Of a stretch of DNA of 64,000 nt, positions 20,518 to 30,182 are shown piece after piece. Origin of the DNA: Comamonas sp. KCTC 72670 (lineage in GTDB: Bacteria > Myxococcota > Myxococcia > Myxococcales > Myxococcaceae). The DNA is taken from the NCBI GenBank assembly GCA_014656495.1, contig BNCN01000001.1, positions 806,001-870,000 on the forward strand. Reading direction: 5' to 3'. Every line of letters begins with the position of its first letter. The stretch's first letter is position 1. Below the pieces are notes generated by a model. The model did not search any database, had not been told where the DNA came from, and saw only the letters and a program-made list of their open reading frames with translations. Made by a program: the position numbers and the translations under genes.

Positions 20518-21813
20518 TCAGGGCGGGGCCACGGGCAGGGCGAAGGAGAAGGTGCTCCCCTGCCCTTCCTCGCTCTCCACGTGGAGCGTCCCGCCGTGCG
20601 CGGCCACCAGGCTCCAGGCGATGCTGAGCCCCAGCCCCGTGCCGCGTCCCGGGGACTGGCTGGCCCGCCAGAAGCGCTCGAACAGGTGCGGCGTGTCTCC
20701 GGCGGGAATCCCCGACCCGGAGTCCTTCACGCTGATGCGCACCCGCCCCGCCGCCTCCAGCCGCGCCGTCACCCAGATGGCGCCGCCCGGAGGTGTGAAC
20801 TTGATGGCGTTGCTCACCAGGTTCGCGAGCACCTGCCCCAGGCGCTCGCGGTCCGCCAGCACCGCTGGCGTCTCCGGCGGCACCTCCACCGTCAGCGTCT
20901 GCCCCTTCTCCAGCGCCAGCGGCCGGAGCACCTCCAAGGATTGGCGCAGCAACGCCTCCACCGGCTGGGGCTGGAGCGCGAGCGGAATCGGCATTCCGCG
21001 CAGCCGCGCCCGGTCCAACAGGTTGCCGATGAGGCTGCTCATCTGCTGCTCGGCCAGGACGATGTTCTCCAGGTAGCGGCGCCGCCGGTGCTCCTTCTCC
21101 GGAGCGGTGCCGCTATTGAGAATCATCTCCGCGTTCAGCCGCACCGCGAGCAGCGGCGTCTTCATGTCATGGGAGACGACGGTGAGCAGCTCATCGCGCC
21201 AGCGCACGGCATCCTGCGCTTGGAGGAAGAGCGCCTCCGCCCGCTCCCGCAGCCAGACCTCCCGGCGCAGGGCGTGCTCCTTCGCCAGGGCCACCGCGAG
21301 CAGGTTCGCCACCGCGTCGAGCAGGGCCAGGCCCTCGTCCCCCAGCGCCACCGCCTCCACGTGCAGCGCGCCGAAGACGCCTTCCTTCGACACCAGGGGA
21401 AGGGTGATGGCCCCTGGCGCCTGCGAGAGCTTCGCGGCGTGAACCCCCGGGGGAGCCTCCTGCCCCTGCAGCTCCACACGCGCCTGCCCCGCGAGCCAGG
21501 CATAGGCGGAGGCCGCATGCGACAGGGCGGAGGCCGAGGGCTGCCAGGCCGTGACGACAGGCCGCTCCGGCACGGAGGCCCCATGGGCATCCACGCCCTC
21601 CAGGAGGAGCGCGGCGCGCACCGGGAGCCAGCGGGACACGCGCTCCATCAACGCGGGAAAGCTCCGCGCGACGCTGTCCGCGACACTGAGGAAGTGGCTG
21701 ACCTCGTGGACGTGCGCCAGGTAGCGGCGCGCCGGCTCCCGCCCGCTCCCGCTCTGCCGGTGCCGGCCCCGGGGGGCGGGCGCGCTCCCATCCGGACGCA
21801 GGGGCTCCTTCAT
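20518..21813 (-). CDS. Sensor histidine kinase with GAF-like input domain
   Basis: A 431-aa soluble kinase without membrane helices. Residues ~45-185 form a GAF-like sensor. The phosphorylated His is H215 in VVSHDMKTPLLAVRLNAE. The ATPase boxes follow: N box NLVSNAIKFT, G1 DSGSGIP, F box HLFERF and G2 GTGLGLS. No response regulator is adjacent. Its start overlaps the stop of the 148-aa gene upstream by 4 bp, so the two are made together and may work together. Confidence 0.92.
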   Translation of the reverse strand: MKEPLRPDGSAPAPRGRHRQSGSGREPARRYLAHVHEVSHFLSVADSVARSFPALMERVSRWLPVRAALLLEGVDAHGASVPERPVVTAWQPSASALSHAASAYAWLAGQARVELQGQEAPPGVHAAKLSQAPGAITLPLVSKEGVFGALHVEAVALGDEGLALLDAVANLLAVALAKEHALRREVWLRERAEALFLQAQDAVRWRDELLTVVSHDMKTPLLAVRLNAEMILNSGTAPEKEHRRRRYLENIVLAEQQMSSLIGNLLDRARLRGMPIPLALQPQPVEALLRQSLEVLRPLALEKGQTLTVEVPPETPAVLADRERLGQVLANLVSNAIKFTPPGGAIWVTARLEAAGRVRISVKDSGSGIPAGDTPHLFERFWRASQSPGRGTGLGLSIAWSLVAAHGGTLHVESEEGQGSTFSFALPVAPP

Positions 21814-22256
21814 CGCGAGCGCTCCTGTTCGTCCTCCGTCCGCGACGCCGCGGCAGGGCCACGCTCACCCAACAAGGCCGCCCCCAACGCGGAGGACAAC
21901 ACCTCTCCGGTGAGGGACCCCAGAACGCACAGCCATTGCTCGACCAGGAACACCAGCGACTCCTCCAGCCGCCCCGGCTCGAGTTCCACCGCGGGCGGAG
22001 CCAACGCCCCGAAGCGCACCCCCTCCGGGCCGACGACGACCGCCGTCAGGTGGGGATGGGCCTTGGCCGCCTGCTGGAGCACGCGCTCGGAGACGGCCAC
22101 CAGGGTGACCCCGCCCAGCGTCGAATGGCCACGGCCCCACAGGGCATGAAAGGCCTGCTCCGCCAGGTCCAACGCGGCCTGGGGGGACGCGCGAACGGGC
22201 CATCCCTCGCGCCAGGCGCGCACGGCGTCACGGGGTGAGAGGTTCTGCTCAGACAT
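21810..22256 (-). CDS. Small protein coupled to the histidine kinase
   Basis: A 148-aa protein starting MSEQNLSPRDAVRAWREGWP. A central segment HSTLGGVTLVAVSERVLQQA followed by AVVVGPEGVRFG suggests an alpha/beta sensory or phosphotransfer-like fold, but no family is recognised. The ATGA overlap with the kinase gene argues for a shared function such as kinase control. Confidence 0.7.
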   Translation of the reverse strand: MSEQNLSPRDAVRAWREGWPVRASPQAALDLAEQAFHALWGRGHSTLGGVTLVAVSERVLQQAAKAHPHLTAVVVGPEGVRFGALAPPAVELEPGRLEESLVFLVEQWLCVLGSLTGEVLSSALGAALLGERGPAAASRTEDEQERSR

Positions 22257-22310
22257 GCAGTGGGCCGTGCTGCGGTGTGCCGCGCGTCAGACCCCTCCGC
22301 TTAACGGAGC

Positions 22311-22336
22311 CCCCCACGAAAGTCCAATCGTGGGGG
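22311..22336 (-). terminator. Hairpin downstream of prfC
   Basis: CCCCCACGA (22311-22319) and TCGTGGGGG (22328-22336) pair perfectly around an 8-base loop, 26 bp beyond the prfC stop codon. A second small stem CTCCG/CGGAG lies beside it. Confidence 0.55.
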
Positions 22337-22361
22337 AACCGTCTTCCCTGCCCTTCCGGAC

Positions 22362-23987
22362 TCAGGAACCCAGCACCATCTGGGCGGCCTGCCGGAGCTG
22401 CGGGGCCTCCGAGAGGAACTTCAGGTCCGGGTGCTTGTCCTCGGCGTGCTGGAGCGCCCAGTCGTCGCGGAAGAGCACCAGCGGCAGGCCGTCGCGGTCC
22501 TGCACCGTCTGCCGGTTGCCTTCCCAGTCGAACGACTTGGGGTCGAAGTTGGGCCCCACCACCCAGCGCGCGTGGCTGAACGGGAGCCGGTCGAGGGCGA
22601 TCTTCGCCCCGTACTCGTGCTCCAGCCGGTACTGGAGCACCTCGAACTGGAGCGCGCCGACCACGCCGACGATGGGGTCCTTCATGCCCATCTGCAGCTG
22701 CTGGAAGATCTGGACCGTGCCCTCCTCGGAGAGCTGCTCCAGGCCCTTCTCCATCTGCTTGCGGCGCAGCGGGTCCCGGCTGCGGACCACGGCGAAGAAC
22801 TCCGGGCTGAAGCGGGGCACGCCCTCGAACTCCACGCCGGTGCCCTCCGCCAGCGTGTCGCCGATGCGGTACTGCCCCGGGTCGAACAGGCCGATGACGT
22901 CCCCGGGCCACGCGTCCTCGATGGAGGTGCGCTCTGCGGCCATGAACTGGCTCGGCTTGGCCAGGCGGACCTCCTTGCCCAGGCGCGAGTGGTGGGCGCT
23001 CATGCCCTTCACGTAGCGGCCGCTGACCACGCGCATGAAGGCGATGCGGTCGCGGTGCGCGGGGTCCATGTTCGCCTGAATCTTGAAGACGAAGCCGGCG
23101 AACTTCGGGTTCGTGGGCTCGCGCTCGCCCTGCGTCGTCTGGCGCGACGTGGGCGCGGGAGCCAGGTCCAGGAAGGCATCCAGGAAGGGGCGCACGCCGA
23201 AGTTCGTCATCGCGCTGCCGAAGAACATGGGCGTCAGCTGCCCCGCGTCGCTCTTCTCGCGGGTGAACTCGTCACCGCCGATGTCGAGCAGCTCGATGTC
23301 CTCGTGCAGCTTCGCCAGCTCCGTGTCGGTGAGGATGGTCTTGATTTCATCCGTGTCGATGGACACGGAGCGCTCGGACACCTCCGACTCGCCGTGCGAG
23401 CCCTCGGCGGAGAAGACGTGGACGACGCGGGCCTGCCGGTCATAGACGCCGCGGAACTCGGGCCCCATGCCAATGGGCCAGTTCATCGGGTAGGAGCGGA
23501 TGCCGAGCACCTGCTCCAGCTCGTTCATCAACTCCAGCGGCTCGCGGCCGTAGCGGTCCAGCTTGTTGACGAAGGTGAAGATGGGGATGCCCCGCATGCG
23601 GCAGACCTTGAAGAGCTTCTTGGTCTGCGGCTCCACGCCCTTGGCGGCGTCGATGAGCATCACCGCCGCGTCCGCCGCGGCCAGGGTGCGGTAGGTGTCC
23701 TCGGAGAAGTCCTGGTGGCCCGGGGTGTCCAGCAGGTTCACCGCGTGGTCGCGGTAGTTGAACTGGAGGACGGACGAGGTGACGGAAATGCCGCGCTCCT
23801 TCTCCAGCTCCATCCAGTCGGACGTGGCGTGCCGCCGCGCCCGCTTGGCCTTCACACTTCCGGCCAGATGGATGGCGCCGCCGTAGAGCAGCAGCTTCTC
23901 GGTGAGGGTCGTCTTGCCCGCGTCGGGGTGGGAGATGATCGCGAAGGTGCGCCGCCGGGCGACCTCCCTATGGAGCTCGTTCGTCAT
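22362..23987 (-). CDS. prfC: Peptide chain release factor 3
   Basis: RF3 is a GTPase that recycles RF1/RF2 from the ribosome after stop-codon reading. G motifs are clear: [15 protein letters not shown] (P-loop), [14 protein letters not shown] and [10 protein letters not shown]. The RF3-type C-terminal domains follow ([19 protein letters not shown]). The length from [15 protein letters not shown] is 541 aa, close to the family's ~530. The longer upstream frame is non-coding in style. Confidence 0.96.
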   Translation of the reverse strand: MTNELHREVARRRTFAIISHPDAGKTTLTEKLLLYGGAIHLAGSVKAKRARRHATSDWMELEKERGISVTSSVLQFNYRDHAVNLLDTPGHQDFSEDTYRTLAAADAAVMLIDAAKGVEPQTKKLFKVCRMRGIPIFTFVNKLDRYGREPLELMNELEQVLGIRSYPMNWPIGMGPEFRGVYDRQARVVHVFSAEGSHGESEVSERSVSIDTDEIKTILTDTELAKLHEDIELLDIGGDEFTREKSDAGQLTPMFFGSAMTNFGVRPFLDAFLDLAPAPTSRQTTQGEREPTNPKFAGFVFKIQANMDPAHRDRIAFMRVVSGRYVKGMSAHHSRLGKEVRLAKPSQFMAAERTSIEDAWPGDVIGLFDPGQYRIGDTLAEGTGVEFEGVPRFSPEFFAVVRSRDPLRRKQMEKGLEQLSEEGTVQIFQQLQMGMKDPIVGVVGALQFEVLQYRLEHEYGAKIALDRLPFSHARWVVGPNFDPKSFDWEGNRQTVQDRDGLPLVLFRDDWALQHAEDKHPDLKFLSEAPQLRQAAQMVLGS

Positions 23988-24107
23988 GACCCGGGGCCAA
24001 CTATCACGGGCGGTGTTTCCTTGCAGCTTGCAAGCGGCGCTTGCCACCCGGACCGGGCCCCATGCGAGGCTGCCGACCCCCACCTACCCCATCCCCAGAG
24101 GCCAGAG

Positions 24108-24503
24108 ATGCAACGCACCCAGCATTCCACTGGAACCCCGTGGGAGCCCGTCGTGGGCTACTCGCGCGCCGTCCGTGTGGGACCTTTCGTCTCCGTGTCC
24201 GGGACGACGGCCACCGACGCCCACGGAAACATCGTCGGCGTGGGAGACGCGTACATCCAGACGCGGCGGGCCCTCCAGAACGTCCAGGCCGCGCTCGAGG
24301 CCCTGGGCGCCCGCCTGGAACACGTGGTGCGCACGCGCATGTATGTCGTGGACATCCAACAGTGGGAGGCGGTGGGCCGCGCGCATGGCGAGGTGTTCGC
24401 CCGCATCCGCCCGGCCACCTCCATGGTGGAGGTGCGCCGCCTCATCTCCCCGGACATCCTGGTGGAGATTGAAGCGGACGCCATTGTCCCGGAGGGCGGC
24501 TGA
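24108..24503 (+). CDS. RidA/YjgF/YER057c-family protein
   Basis: A 131-aa RidA-type trimer subunit. Family marks are [20 protein letters not shown], then [16 protein letters not shown], then [11 protein letters not shown] with the imine-binding Arg, and [20 protein letters not shown]. Canonical RidA hydrolyses reactive enamine/imine intermediates. This member has extra N-terminal residues and may belong to another subgroup. Confidence 0.9.
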   Translation: MQRTQHSTGTPWEPVVGYSRAVRVGPFVSVSGTTATDAHGNIVGVGDAYIQTRRALQNVQAALEALGARLEHVVRTRMYVVDIQQWEAVGRAHGEVFARIRPATSMVEVRRLISPDILVEIEADAIVPEGG

Positions 24504-24608
24504 CAGCGGCCAGGCGGGCAGGCCCCGCGCCGGCTCCCCGCCGGGCCCGTCGCCACGCCCGGGAGGGGGTGGTCGACACTCCGCGCCCGCCCCACCTTCA
24601 AGGCAGCC

Positions 24609-25511
24609 ATGGGCGTTGCCTGGAAGGACAACATCGACGTCGCCGACGCGCTGGAGCGCGTCGCGGACCTGCTGGAGGAGCAGGACGCGATGCCCTTCCG
24701 GGTCGGCGCCTACCGGAAGGCCGCGGACACCGTCGCGCAGTGGCCCCAATCCGTGGCCGAGCTGCTCGCCGAGGAGGGCGAAGCCGGGCTGCGGAAGCTC
24801 CCCGGCGTGGGCAAGAGCATCGCCGCCGCGATGACGGAGCTGATTCGCACCGGGCAGCTGTCCCTGCTCCAGCGGCTGGAGTCGGAGCACTCCCCGGAGC
24901 AGCTCCTGGCCAGCGTGCCAGGCATTGGCGCCGAGCTGGCCCGGCGCATCCACGACGAGCTGGGCATCCGCTCCCTGGAGGAGCTGGAGCAGGCGGCGCA
25001 CGACGGGCGGCTGGAGCGCGTGGAGGGCTTTGGCCCGCGGCGCGGCGAGCAGGTGCGCGAGCTGCTCGGCGCACGGCTCGGCCGGGAGCGGCGCGGCGCC
25101 GCGCGGCGTGAACAGGGACGGGACGAAGGCCCTCGGCCCGACGTGGGCGTGGTGCTGCAGGTGGACGAGGAGTACCGGCGGCGCGCGGCCGCCGGGGAGC
25201 TGCGACGCATCGCGCCCCGCCGCTTCAACCCCTCCGGCGAGGCGTGGCTGCCCGTGCTCCGCCGCAAGCTGGACGGGTGGAACTTCCGCGCGCTCTTCTC
25301 CAACACGGCGCTGGCGCATCAGCAGGGCACCACCCACGACTGGGTGGTCCTCTACTACGACCAGGAAGGCGACGAGGGGCAGTGCACCGTCGTCACCGCG
25401 CACGGCGGGCCGCTCGACGGCCGGCGGGTGGTGCGCGGCCGCGAGGTGGAGTGCCTGGCGTACTACGGCGTGGAGTCCGAGGAAGTCGAAGCCCCACAGC
25501 CGGGCGCCTGA
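24609..25511 (+). CDS. Helix-hairpin-helix DNA-binding protein (PolX N-terminus-like)
   Basis: A 300-aa protein. Residues 1-160 resemble the 8-kDa/HhH part of family X DNA polymerases: IDVADALERVADLLEEQDA, then FRVGAYRKAADTV. Three HhH elements follow (LPGVGKSIAAAM, VPGIGAELARRI, VEGFGPRRGEQV). No polymerase or PHP nuclease domain follows. Instead there is a basic linker and a second domain (~185-290) with FRALFSNTALAHQQGTTHDW and a DQEGDEGQCTVVTAHGGPL strand set. It probably binds DNA ends or branched DNA; an enzymatic role is unknown. Confidence 0.8.
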   Translation: MGVAWKDNIDVADALERVADLLEEQDAMPFRVGAYRKAADTVAQWPQSVAELLAEEGEAGLRKLPGVGKSIAAAMTELIRTGQLSLLQRLESEHSPEQLLASVPGIGAELARRIHDELGIRSLEELEQAAHDGRLERVEGFGPRRGEQVRELLGARLGRERRGAARREQGRDEGPRPDVGVVLQVDEEYRRRAAAGELRRIAPRRFNPSGEAWLPVLRRKLDGWNFRALFSNTALAHQQGTTHDWVVLYYDQEGDEGQCTVVTAHGGPLDGRRVVRGREVECLAYYGVESEEVEAPQPGA

Positions 25512-25523
25512 GCCACCACCGCG

Positions 25524-26642
25524 TCAGTCGTGCACCGAGATGTAGTGGATGAGCGCGGCGTAGAACTCGGGCTCGTCGAAGAGGTCCGGGCCCACGCCCA
25601 CCACGTCCAGGTGGTCCTGCGGCACCACGCTGGACATGGACGTGCTCTGGAGGCGCGAGGGCGCGTTGAGGTCGGTGAGCGCCGGGATGGACGCGTCCTC
25701 CGTCACCGAGTCAAAGCCAAAGACGGCGTCGTGGTAGCGCAGCCGGCGGCCCATCTGCTGGGAGTTGATGCCCACCATGCCGTCGTCATCCGCCTCGTTG
25801 CGGACACCGTCGCCACAGCCCGCGGCACCGTCCTTGTCGCCGTCTCCCACGCAATAGCCATTGCCGTCGATGTCGAAGAGGTACTCCTTCAACAAATACA
25901 GCGCGGGGTTCACGTTCACCCCGTGCTGCGCGGTGATGAGGGACACATACCGCTCCGCGTACTGACTGCTCACGGGGTACTTCTCGTTGAAGACCTTCAT
26001 CCCCGTGATGACGCCATCCGTCGGCGAGTAGTCGTTGTAGACGAGCTGCTTCGCCGCCGCATAGGCGTCATTCCCAGGTTCATAGACGGAGTTCCCGTAG
26101 TAGCGCGCCAGCGCCGCGATGACGCTGGTGACGCCGGGCCTCTGGTCCAGGATGTACTTCGCCACCGGCGAGCCCCGGTGCGGCGACGAGACGCTCGCCA
26201 GCACCACCACGGACGTGACACCGCGCCGCTCGCGCAGCACCCGCGCCGCCTTCCGCGCGTCGATGCCGCCCTGCGAATGGCCGATGATGCTCACCTTCGA
26301 CACCCCCGCCGTCGCCATGAAGCCCTCGATGTCGTCCGCCAGGTCCAGCCCGCGCACCTCCGAGGACTGGAACGCCGCCACCTGCGCGACGAAGGCGAGC
26401 TGCCCCGGGTCGAGGTCGCTGTTGCAGTTCACCTCGAAGCGCGACTCGCACGCCTCGCCCACGAACATGCCGAAGTCATTGCCCCAGTAGTCATAGCCGA
26501 GCAGGTCATCGAACCCGCCCATGCCGTGCGCGAACACCACCGGGTGCTGCGTCTTCGCCGCGCCCGCCCAGGACACCGCCGGGAGCAGCCCCAGCGCGCC
26601 GGCGAACAGCCCTGCCATCACCCCTGCTTGAATCCACTTCAT
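25524..26642 (-). CDS. Secreted triacylglycerol lipase (alpha/beta hydrolase)
   Basis: A 372-aa enzyme. ATG 26642 has AAGGGGG upstream, inside the longer frame, and begins a clean signal peptide (residues 1-26, ending SWAGA). The oxyanion region VVFAHGMGGFDDLLGYDYW comes first, then the nucleophile elbow GHSQGG. A Ca-binding-like Asp-rich loop (DIDGNGYCVGDGDKDG) lies near 265, and a His candidate in PQDHLDVVG near the end. This matches Pseudomonas/Burkholderia-type secreted lipases, fitting a predatory organism. It lies downstream of the kelch gene. Confidence 0.88.
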   Translation of the reverse strand: MKWIQAGVMAGLFAGALGLLPAVSWAGAAKTQHPVVFAHGMGGFDDLLGYDYWGNDFGMFVGEACESRFEVNCNSDLDPGQLAFVAQVAAFQSSEVRGLDLADDIEGFMATAGVSKVSIIGHSQGGIDARKAARVLRERRGVTSVVVLASVSSPHRGSPVAKYILDQRPGVTSVIAALARYYGNSVYEPGNDAYAAAKQLVYNDYSPTDGVITGMKVFNEKYPVSSQYAERYVSLITAQHGVNVNPALYLLKEYLFDIDGNGYCVGDGDKDGAAGCGDGVRNEADDDGMVGINSQQMGRRLRYHDAVFGFDSVTEDASIPALTDLNAPSRLQSTSMSSVVPQDHLDVVGVGPDLFDEPEFYAALIHYISVHD

Positions 26643-26776
26643 GTGATGCGCCCCCTTCGACAACCCAGGTGGCGGATTCGAGCCGCGGACGCGCGGAAGC
26701 CTTCACGGGAAAGCGAACCGCCATCACGTAGATGACAGCCGGGCCTTCACGGTGTCTCCCACAGCGCATCCGAAAC

Positions 26777-26808
26777 CCCGCCCCGGTGACAGATGCCCCC
26801 GGGGCGGG
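26777..26808 (-). terminator. Terminator hairpin behind the kelch gene
   Basis: CCCGCCCCGG (26777-26786) and CCGGGGCGGG (26799-26808) pair perfectly around a 12-base loop. On the minus strand the stem is followed by GTTTCG, just after the kelch stop codon. Confidence 0.65.
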
Positions 26809-26816
26809 ACGCGCGT

Positions 26817-28997
26817 TCAAGGCGCGGGCGAATACAGCCCAGCGGCGGACAGCGTGCCGCTGGTGCCCAGACCTCCCGCCACGAGCACCCGGCCCGAGCC
26901 GTTCAACGTCACCACGCCCGCGCTGGTGAGCGCCGAGGGCAGCGTGCCCGCGCTGAGCCACTGGCCGCTCGCGACGTCGAACACCTCGGCGGAGGCCAGC
27001 AAGCCCACGCTGCCGCCACCGTCACCGCCGAGCACCAGCACGCGGCCGGAGGGCAGCAGCGTGGACAGCGGCCCGTAACGCGGGTGCTGCATGGAGGCCA
27101 CGGAGGTCCAGGTACCGGTCGCCGGGTCATAGAGCTCGGCCGTCGCCAGCGCGCCGCGCGCCCCCCAGCCCCCCGACACCAACACCTTGCCCGACGGCAG
27201 CGCCACCGCGGAGTGCCCGTAGCGCGTCCCGGACAGCGAGCCCGTGGACGTCCACTGCCCCGTGGACAGGCTGTAGACCTCCGCCGTGGCCGTGTCGCCC
27301 TCCGGCGTGTTGCCGCCCACGACCAGCACCTTGCCCGACGGCAGCACCGTGGCCGTGTGGTACTGGCGGCGGCGGCTCATGGGGCTCGCGGCCGTCCACG
27401 TCCCGGTGGCCGCGTCATACAGCTCCGCCGTGGCGAGCATGCCGGAGAAGCTGGAGCTCATCCGGCCCCCCGCCACCAGCACCTGACCGTTGGGCATCAA
27501 CGTCGCCGTGTGGCGCGCACGCGGGCCCGCCAGGGGCCCCGTGGTGCTCCAGCTCCCGGTGGCCGCGTCGTACAGCTCCGCGGTGGTGAGGTAGCCAGAC
27601 GAATGACTCTGCCCTCCCGCCGCCAGCACCTTGCCATCGGGCAGCACCGTCGCCGTGTGGAAGAACCGCTCGTTCAGCATCGAACCCGTCTGCCGCCAGG
27701 TGCCCGTGGCCTCCGAGTAGAGCTCGGCGCCAGACAGGGCGGTGCTGCCATTGGCGGAGCCTCCCGCGGCGAGCACCTCCCCGGCGGGCAGCACCGTCAA
27801 CGAGTGCTGATAGCGCGAGGACGCCATGGACGCCGTCGCGCGCCAGGGCAACACGGACGGCACGAAGCGCTCCGACGTGGCGGTGCGCAGGACACCGTCC
27901 GGACTCCCCCCCGCGACCAGCACCTCGCCCGAGCCCAGCAGCGCGGCGATGTGGCCCAGCCGGCTGGTCCCCATGGTGAAGGTGTTGGACCAGAGCGCGT
28001 TGACCGGGTCATACAGCGCCGCGCTCCGGAGGTAGGGCTCACCGCCGTCCGTTCCACCGGTGACGAGCACCTCGCCCGAATGGAGCAGCGTCGCGGTGTG
28101 CTGCGCGCGCCCGGTGGGCATCAGGTTTCCAGCGGAGGCCCAGGCGCCCGACGCCGCGTCGAACAGCTCCGAGCTTCGCGTCGCGGAGATGTCATCCACG
28201 AGGCCACCCGCCACCAGCACCTTGCCGTTCAGCAGCGCCGTCGCGGTGTGTCCCGCGCGCGGCGCGGCCATGGGCGCGGCCGGCGTCCAGAGGCCGGTGG
28301 CGGGGTCATACACCTCCGCCGTCCGCAGCACGGAGCCCCAGGCACTGGAGCGGCCGCCCGTCACCAGGACCTTGCCGTCGGGCAGCAGCGCCGCCGCGTG
28401 GCCCATGCGCTGGGTGACCATGCTGTGGGCGGGCGTCCAGGTGCCCGTGTCCGCGTTGTACAGGCGCGCCGTGCGCAGCGCGGAGCCCGTCCCGTCCTCG
28501 CCGCCCAACACCAGCACCTGACCGTTGAGGAGCAACGTGGCCGTGTGCCCCGAGCGCAGCGAGTCCAGGCTCCCCGTCGCGGACGAGGCGCCCGTGGCAG
28601 CGTCATACAGCTCGGCGGTGCCCGTGGTCGCGGCGGAGAAGTCGCCCCCCACCAACAACACCTTGCCGTTGGGCAGCAGCGTCGCGGTGTGACGGCGGCG
28701 CATGGCGACCATCTGCCCCGCGCTCAGCCACCGCGCGGTGGCCACGTCGTACTGCTCGGCGAGCGTGGACGACTGTCCACCGGCCACCAGCACACGACCG
28801 TTGGGGAGCACCGTGGCCGTATGGTCCAGGCGCTGGGTGGACATGTTGGGCGTGCTCACCCAACCCGTGGACGCGAGCCCCTGGGACTGGGCCGGTGTTT
28901 CATTCAGCGCGTCTGCAAAATCCTCGTGTGAGCATCCTACGAACACGAGCGTCATCCAGAGCGCGGCCTGACGGCCGAGCCCGCGAAGTTCAAACAT
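26817..28997 (-). CDS. Kelch-repeat lipoprotein with 14 repeats
   Basis: A 726-aa protein. The start has AAAAAGGACC upstream. The signal sequence ends VFVGC (Cys22). The rest is 14 kelch units of about 48 residues, each with HTATLLPNGKVLVAGG and AELYDPATGTWT variants. Fourteen units suit two seven-bladed propellers or one large one. The protein would sit on the surface and bind sugar or protein ligands. The repeat-rich gene is prone to recombination. It is followed by a terminator, so the lipase has its own transcript. Confidence 0.9.
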   Translation of the reverse strand: MFELRGLGRQAALWMTLVFVGCSHEDFADALNETPAQSQGLASTGWVSTPNMSTQRLDHTATVLPNGRVLVAGGQSSTLAEQYDVATARWLSAGQMVAMRRRHTATLLPNGKVLLVGGDFSAATTGTAELYDAATGASSATGSLDSLRSGHTATLLLNGQVLVLGGEDGTGSALRTARLYNADTGTWTPAHSMVTQRMGHAAALLPDGKVLVTGGRSSAWGSVLRTAEVYDPATGLWTPAAPMAAPRAGHTATALLNGKVLVAGGLVDDISATRSSELFDAASGAWASAGNLMPTGRAQHTATLLHSGEVLVTGGTDGGEPYLRSAALYDPVNALWSNTFTMGTSRLGHIAALLGSGEVLVAGGSPDGVLRTATSERFVPSVLPWRATASMASSRYQHSLTVLPAGEVLAAGGSANGSTALSGAELYSEATGTWRQTGSMLNERFFHTATVLPDGKVLAAGGQSHSSGYLTTAELYDAATGSWSTTGPLAGPRARHTATLMPNGQVLVAGGRMSSSFSGMLATAELYDAATGTWTAASPMSRRRQYHTATVLPSGKVLVVGGNTPEGDTATAEVYSLSTGQWTSTGSLSGTRYGHSAVALPSGKVLVSGGWGARGALATAELYDPATGTWTSVASMQHPRYGPLSTLLPSGRVLVLGGDGGGSVGLLASAEVFDVASGQWLSAGTLPSALTSAGVVTLNGSGRVLVAGGLGTSGTLSAAGLYSPAP

Positions 28998-29296
28998 GCG
29001 TGGGGGTCCTTTTTGTTACGGGGGGATGCGCGGACAGGCCGCGCCCGGCGCCTTTATCCCAGCCATGCCCAGGCGGACCATCACACCACCCAAAAGTGAA
29101 CACATAAAATACATGGGGCGGAGGGCACCCACCTATGCGGGCTGAAACCCAGCGGGGTGCCGTGAGACCTGTTTCGCATTGCGTCGGCGTGACACCAGAC
29201 GCGGGCGCCGGGCCCATTCCCTGGCGAGCAGGGGGGCCTCGATGCGCTGACTGAGTATTCCGAGAAAGATTCGGAAAATCTTGAAACACTTACAAA
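28998..29296. other. Intergenic region between the ABC operon and the kelch gene
   Basis: About 300 bp with no convincing reading frame. Parts are less GC-rich than the coding DNA around them (for example ACATAAAATACATG near 29101), as expected for a promoter and leader. It should hold the promoter of the kelch gene, read to the left. I cannot fix a -35/-10 pair. Confidence 0.4.
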
Positions 29297-29325
29297 GGGT
29301 GAGTCACGGGTGATGCGACTCACCC
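29297..29325 (-). terminator. Intrinsic terminator of the ABC-2 operon
   Basis: GGGTGAGTC (29297-29305) and GACTCACCC (29317-29325) pair perfectly around an 11-base loop. On the minus strand the stem is followed by TTTGTAAGTGTTTC, a T-rich tract. Confidence 0.75.
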
Positions 29326-29374
29326 TGAATGACAACGTCAGGGGGCCCCGCGCCCGTCGGGATGACGGGCCGCG

Positions 29375-30178
29375 TCAGCTGCTCGCGGACGTGTAGCGGC
29401 TGATGGAGCGCAGCCACACCTGACGCGAGCCCCAGGCGAAGAGGCCCGCGCCCACCACCGCGCCCACCAGGGACTGGGGCGGGAGCCGACCCAGCATGGC
29501 CTCGGCGGGGAACGTGGTCATCAACGCCAGCGGGATGACGAACGTGAACACCCACGTGAGCACGCCACGCCCCACGCCCTGGAAGACGTTGGATGGCCAC
29601 CGCGCGAAGTCGAAGATGGACGAGAACAGGTACGTCAGGTTGTCCACCCGCACGACGAAGAACGCCGCGCTCACCGTCAGAATCCACAGCGAGTAGAGCA
29701 GCAGCGTGCTCGTGCCCAGCAGCAGCACGGACGCCAGCAGCCCCGGCACCGACGGCCACCGCCCCAGCCACGAGAAGGCGTAGATGAACAGGCCCACGCC
29801 CGTGAGCACGTTGAAGGCGCGCCAGGGCTGGAAGCGCTGCGTGGACACCAGGAACTGCGCGTCCGCCGGCTTGAGCAGCACGAAGTCCAGCGTGCCCTTG
29901 CGGATGTGCTCCACCACGCCCGTCAGGCTCGGGTTGATGGCGCCCTCGAGGACGCCCTGGAGCAGCGTGAACCAGCCCACCACCAGCAGCGCCTCGCCGA
30001 AGTTCCACCCCTCGATGTTGGGCCGCTCGCCGTAGACGACGAACAGCGGCGCCAGCGCCGTGAAGGTCCAGAAGAGCGACGTCACGCCGTCGGTGAAGAA
30101 GTCCGCCCGGTACTGGAGCGACAGCAGCCCGGACGCCTTGAGTTGAATGCCCAGCAGCCTCAGATAGCGCTTCAACAT
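29375..30178 (-). CDS. ABC-2 type exporter permease, subunit 2 (COG3694-like)
   Basis: A 267-aa membrane protein with about six hydrophobic helices (for example LFWTFTALAPLFVVYG and LLASVLLLGTSTLLLYSLWI). The conserved piece GTLDFVLLKPADAQFLVS marks the permease family that pairs with a COG4587-like partner. It follows the first permease by 4 bp. The substrate is unknown; close families act in antibiotic or lipid export. Confidence 0.88.
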   Translation of the reverse strand: MLKRYLRLLGIQLKASGLLSLQYRADFFTDGVTSLFWTFTALAPLFVVYGERPNIEGWNFGEALLVVGWFTLLQGVLEGAINPSLTGVVEHIRKGTLDFVLLKPADAQFLVSTQRFQPWRAFNVLTGVGLFIYAFSWLGRWPSVPGLLASVLLLGTSTLLLYSLWILTVSAAFFVVRVDNLTYLFSSIFDFARWPSNVFQGVGRGVLTWVFTFVIPLALMTTFPAEAMLGRLPPQSLVGAVVGAGLFAWGSRQVWLRSISRYTSASS

Positions 30179-30182
30179 CGCG

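Noticed and set aside
26793-28931. 712-codon plus-strand frame opposite the kelch gene
   Set aside because: Repeats of the kelch DNA make it look regular, but the product is an Arg/His-rich shadow.
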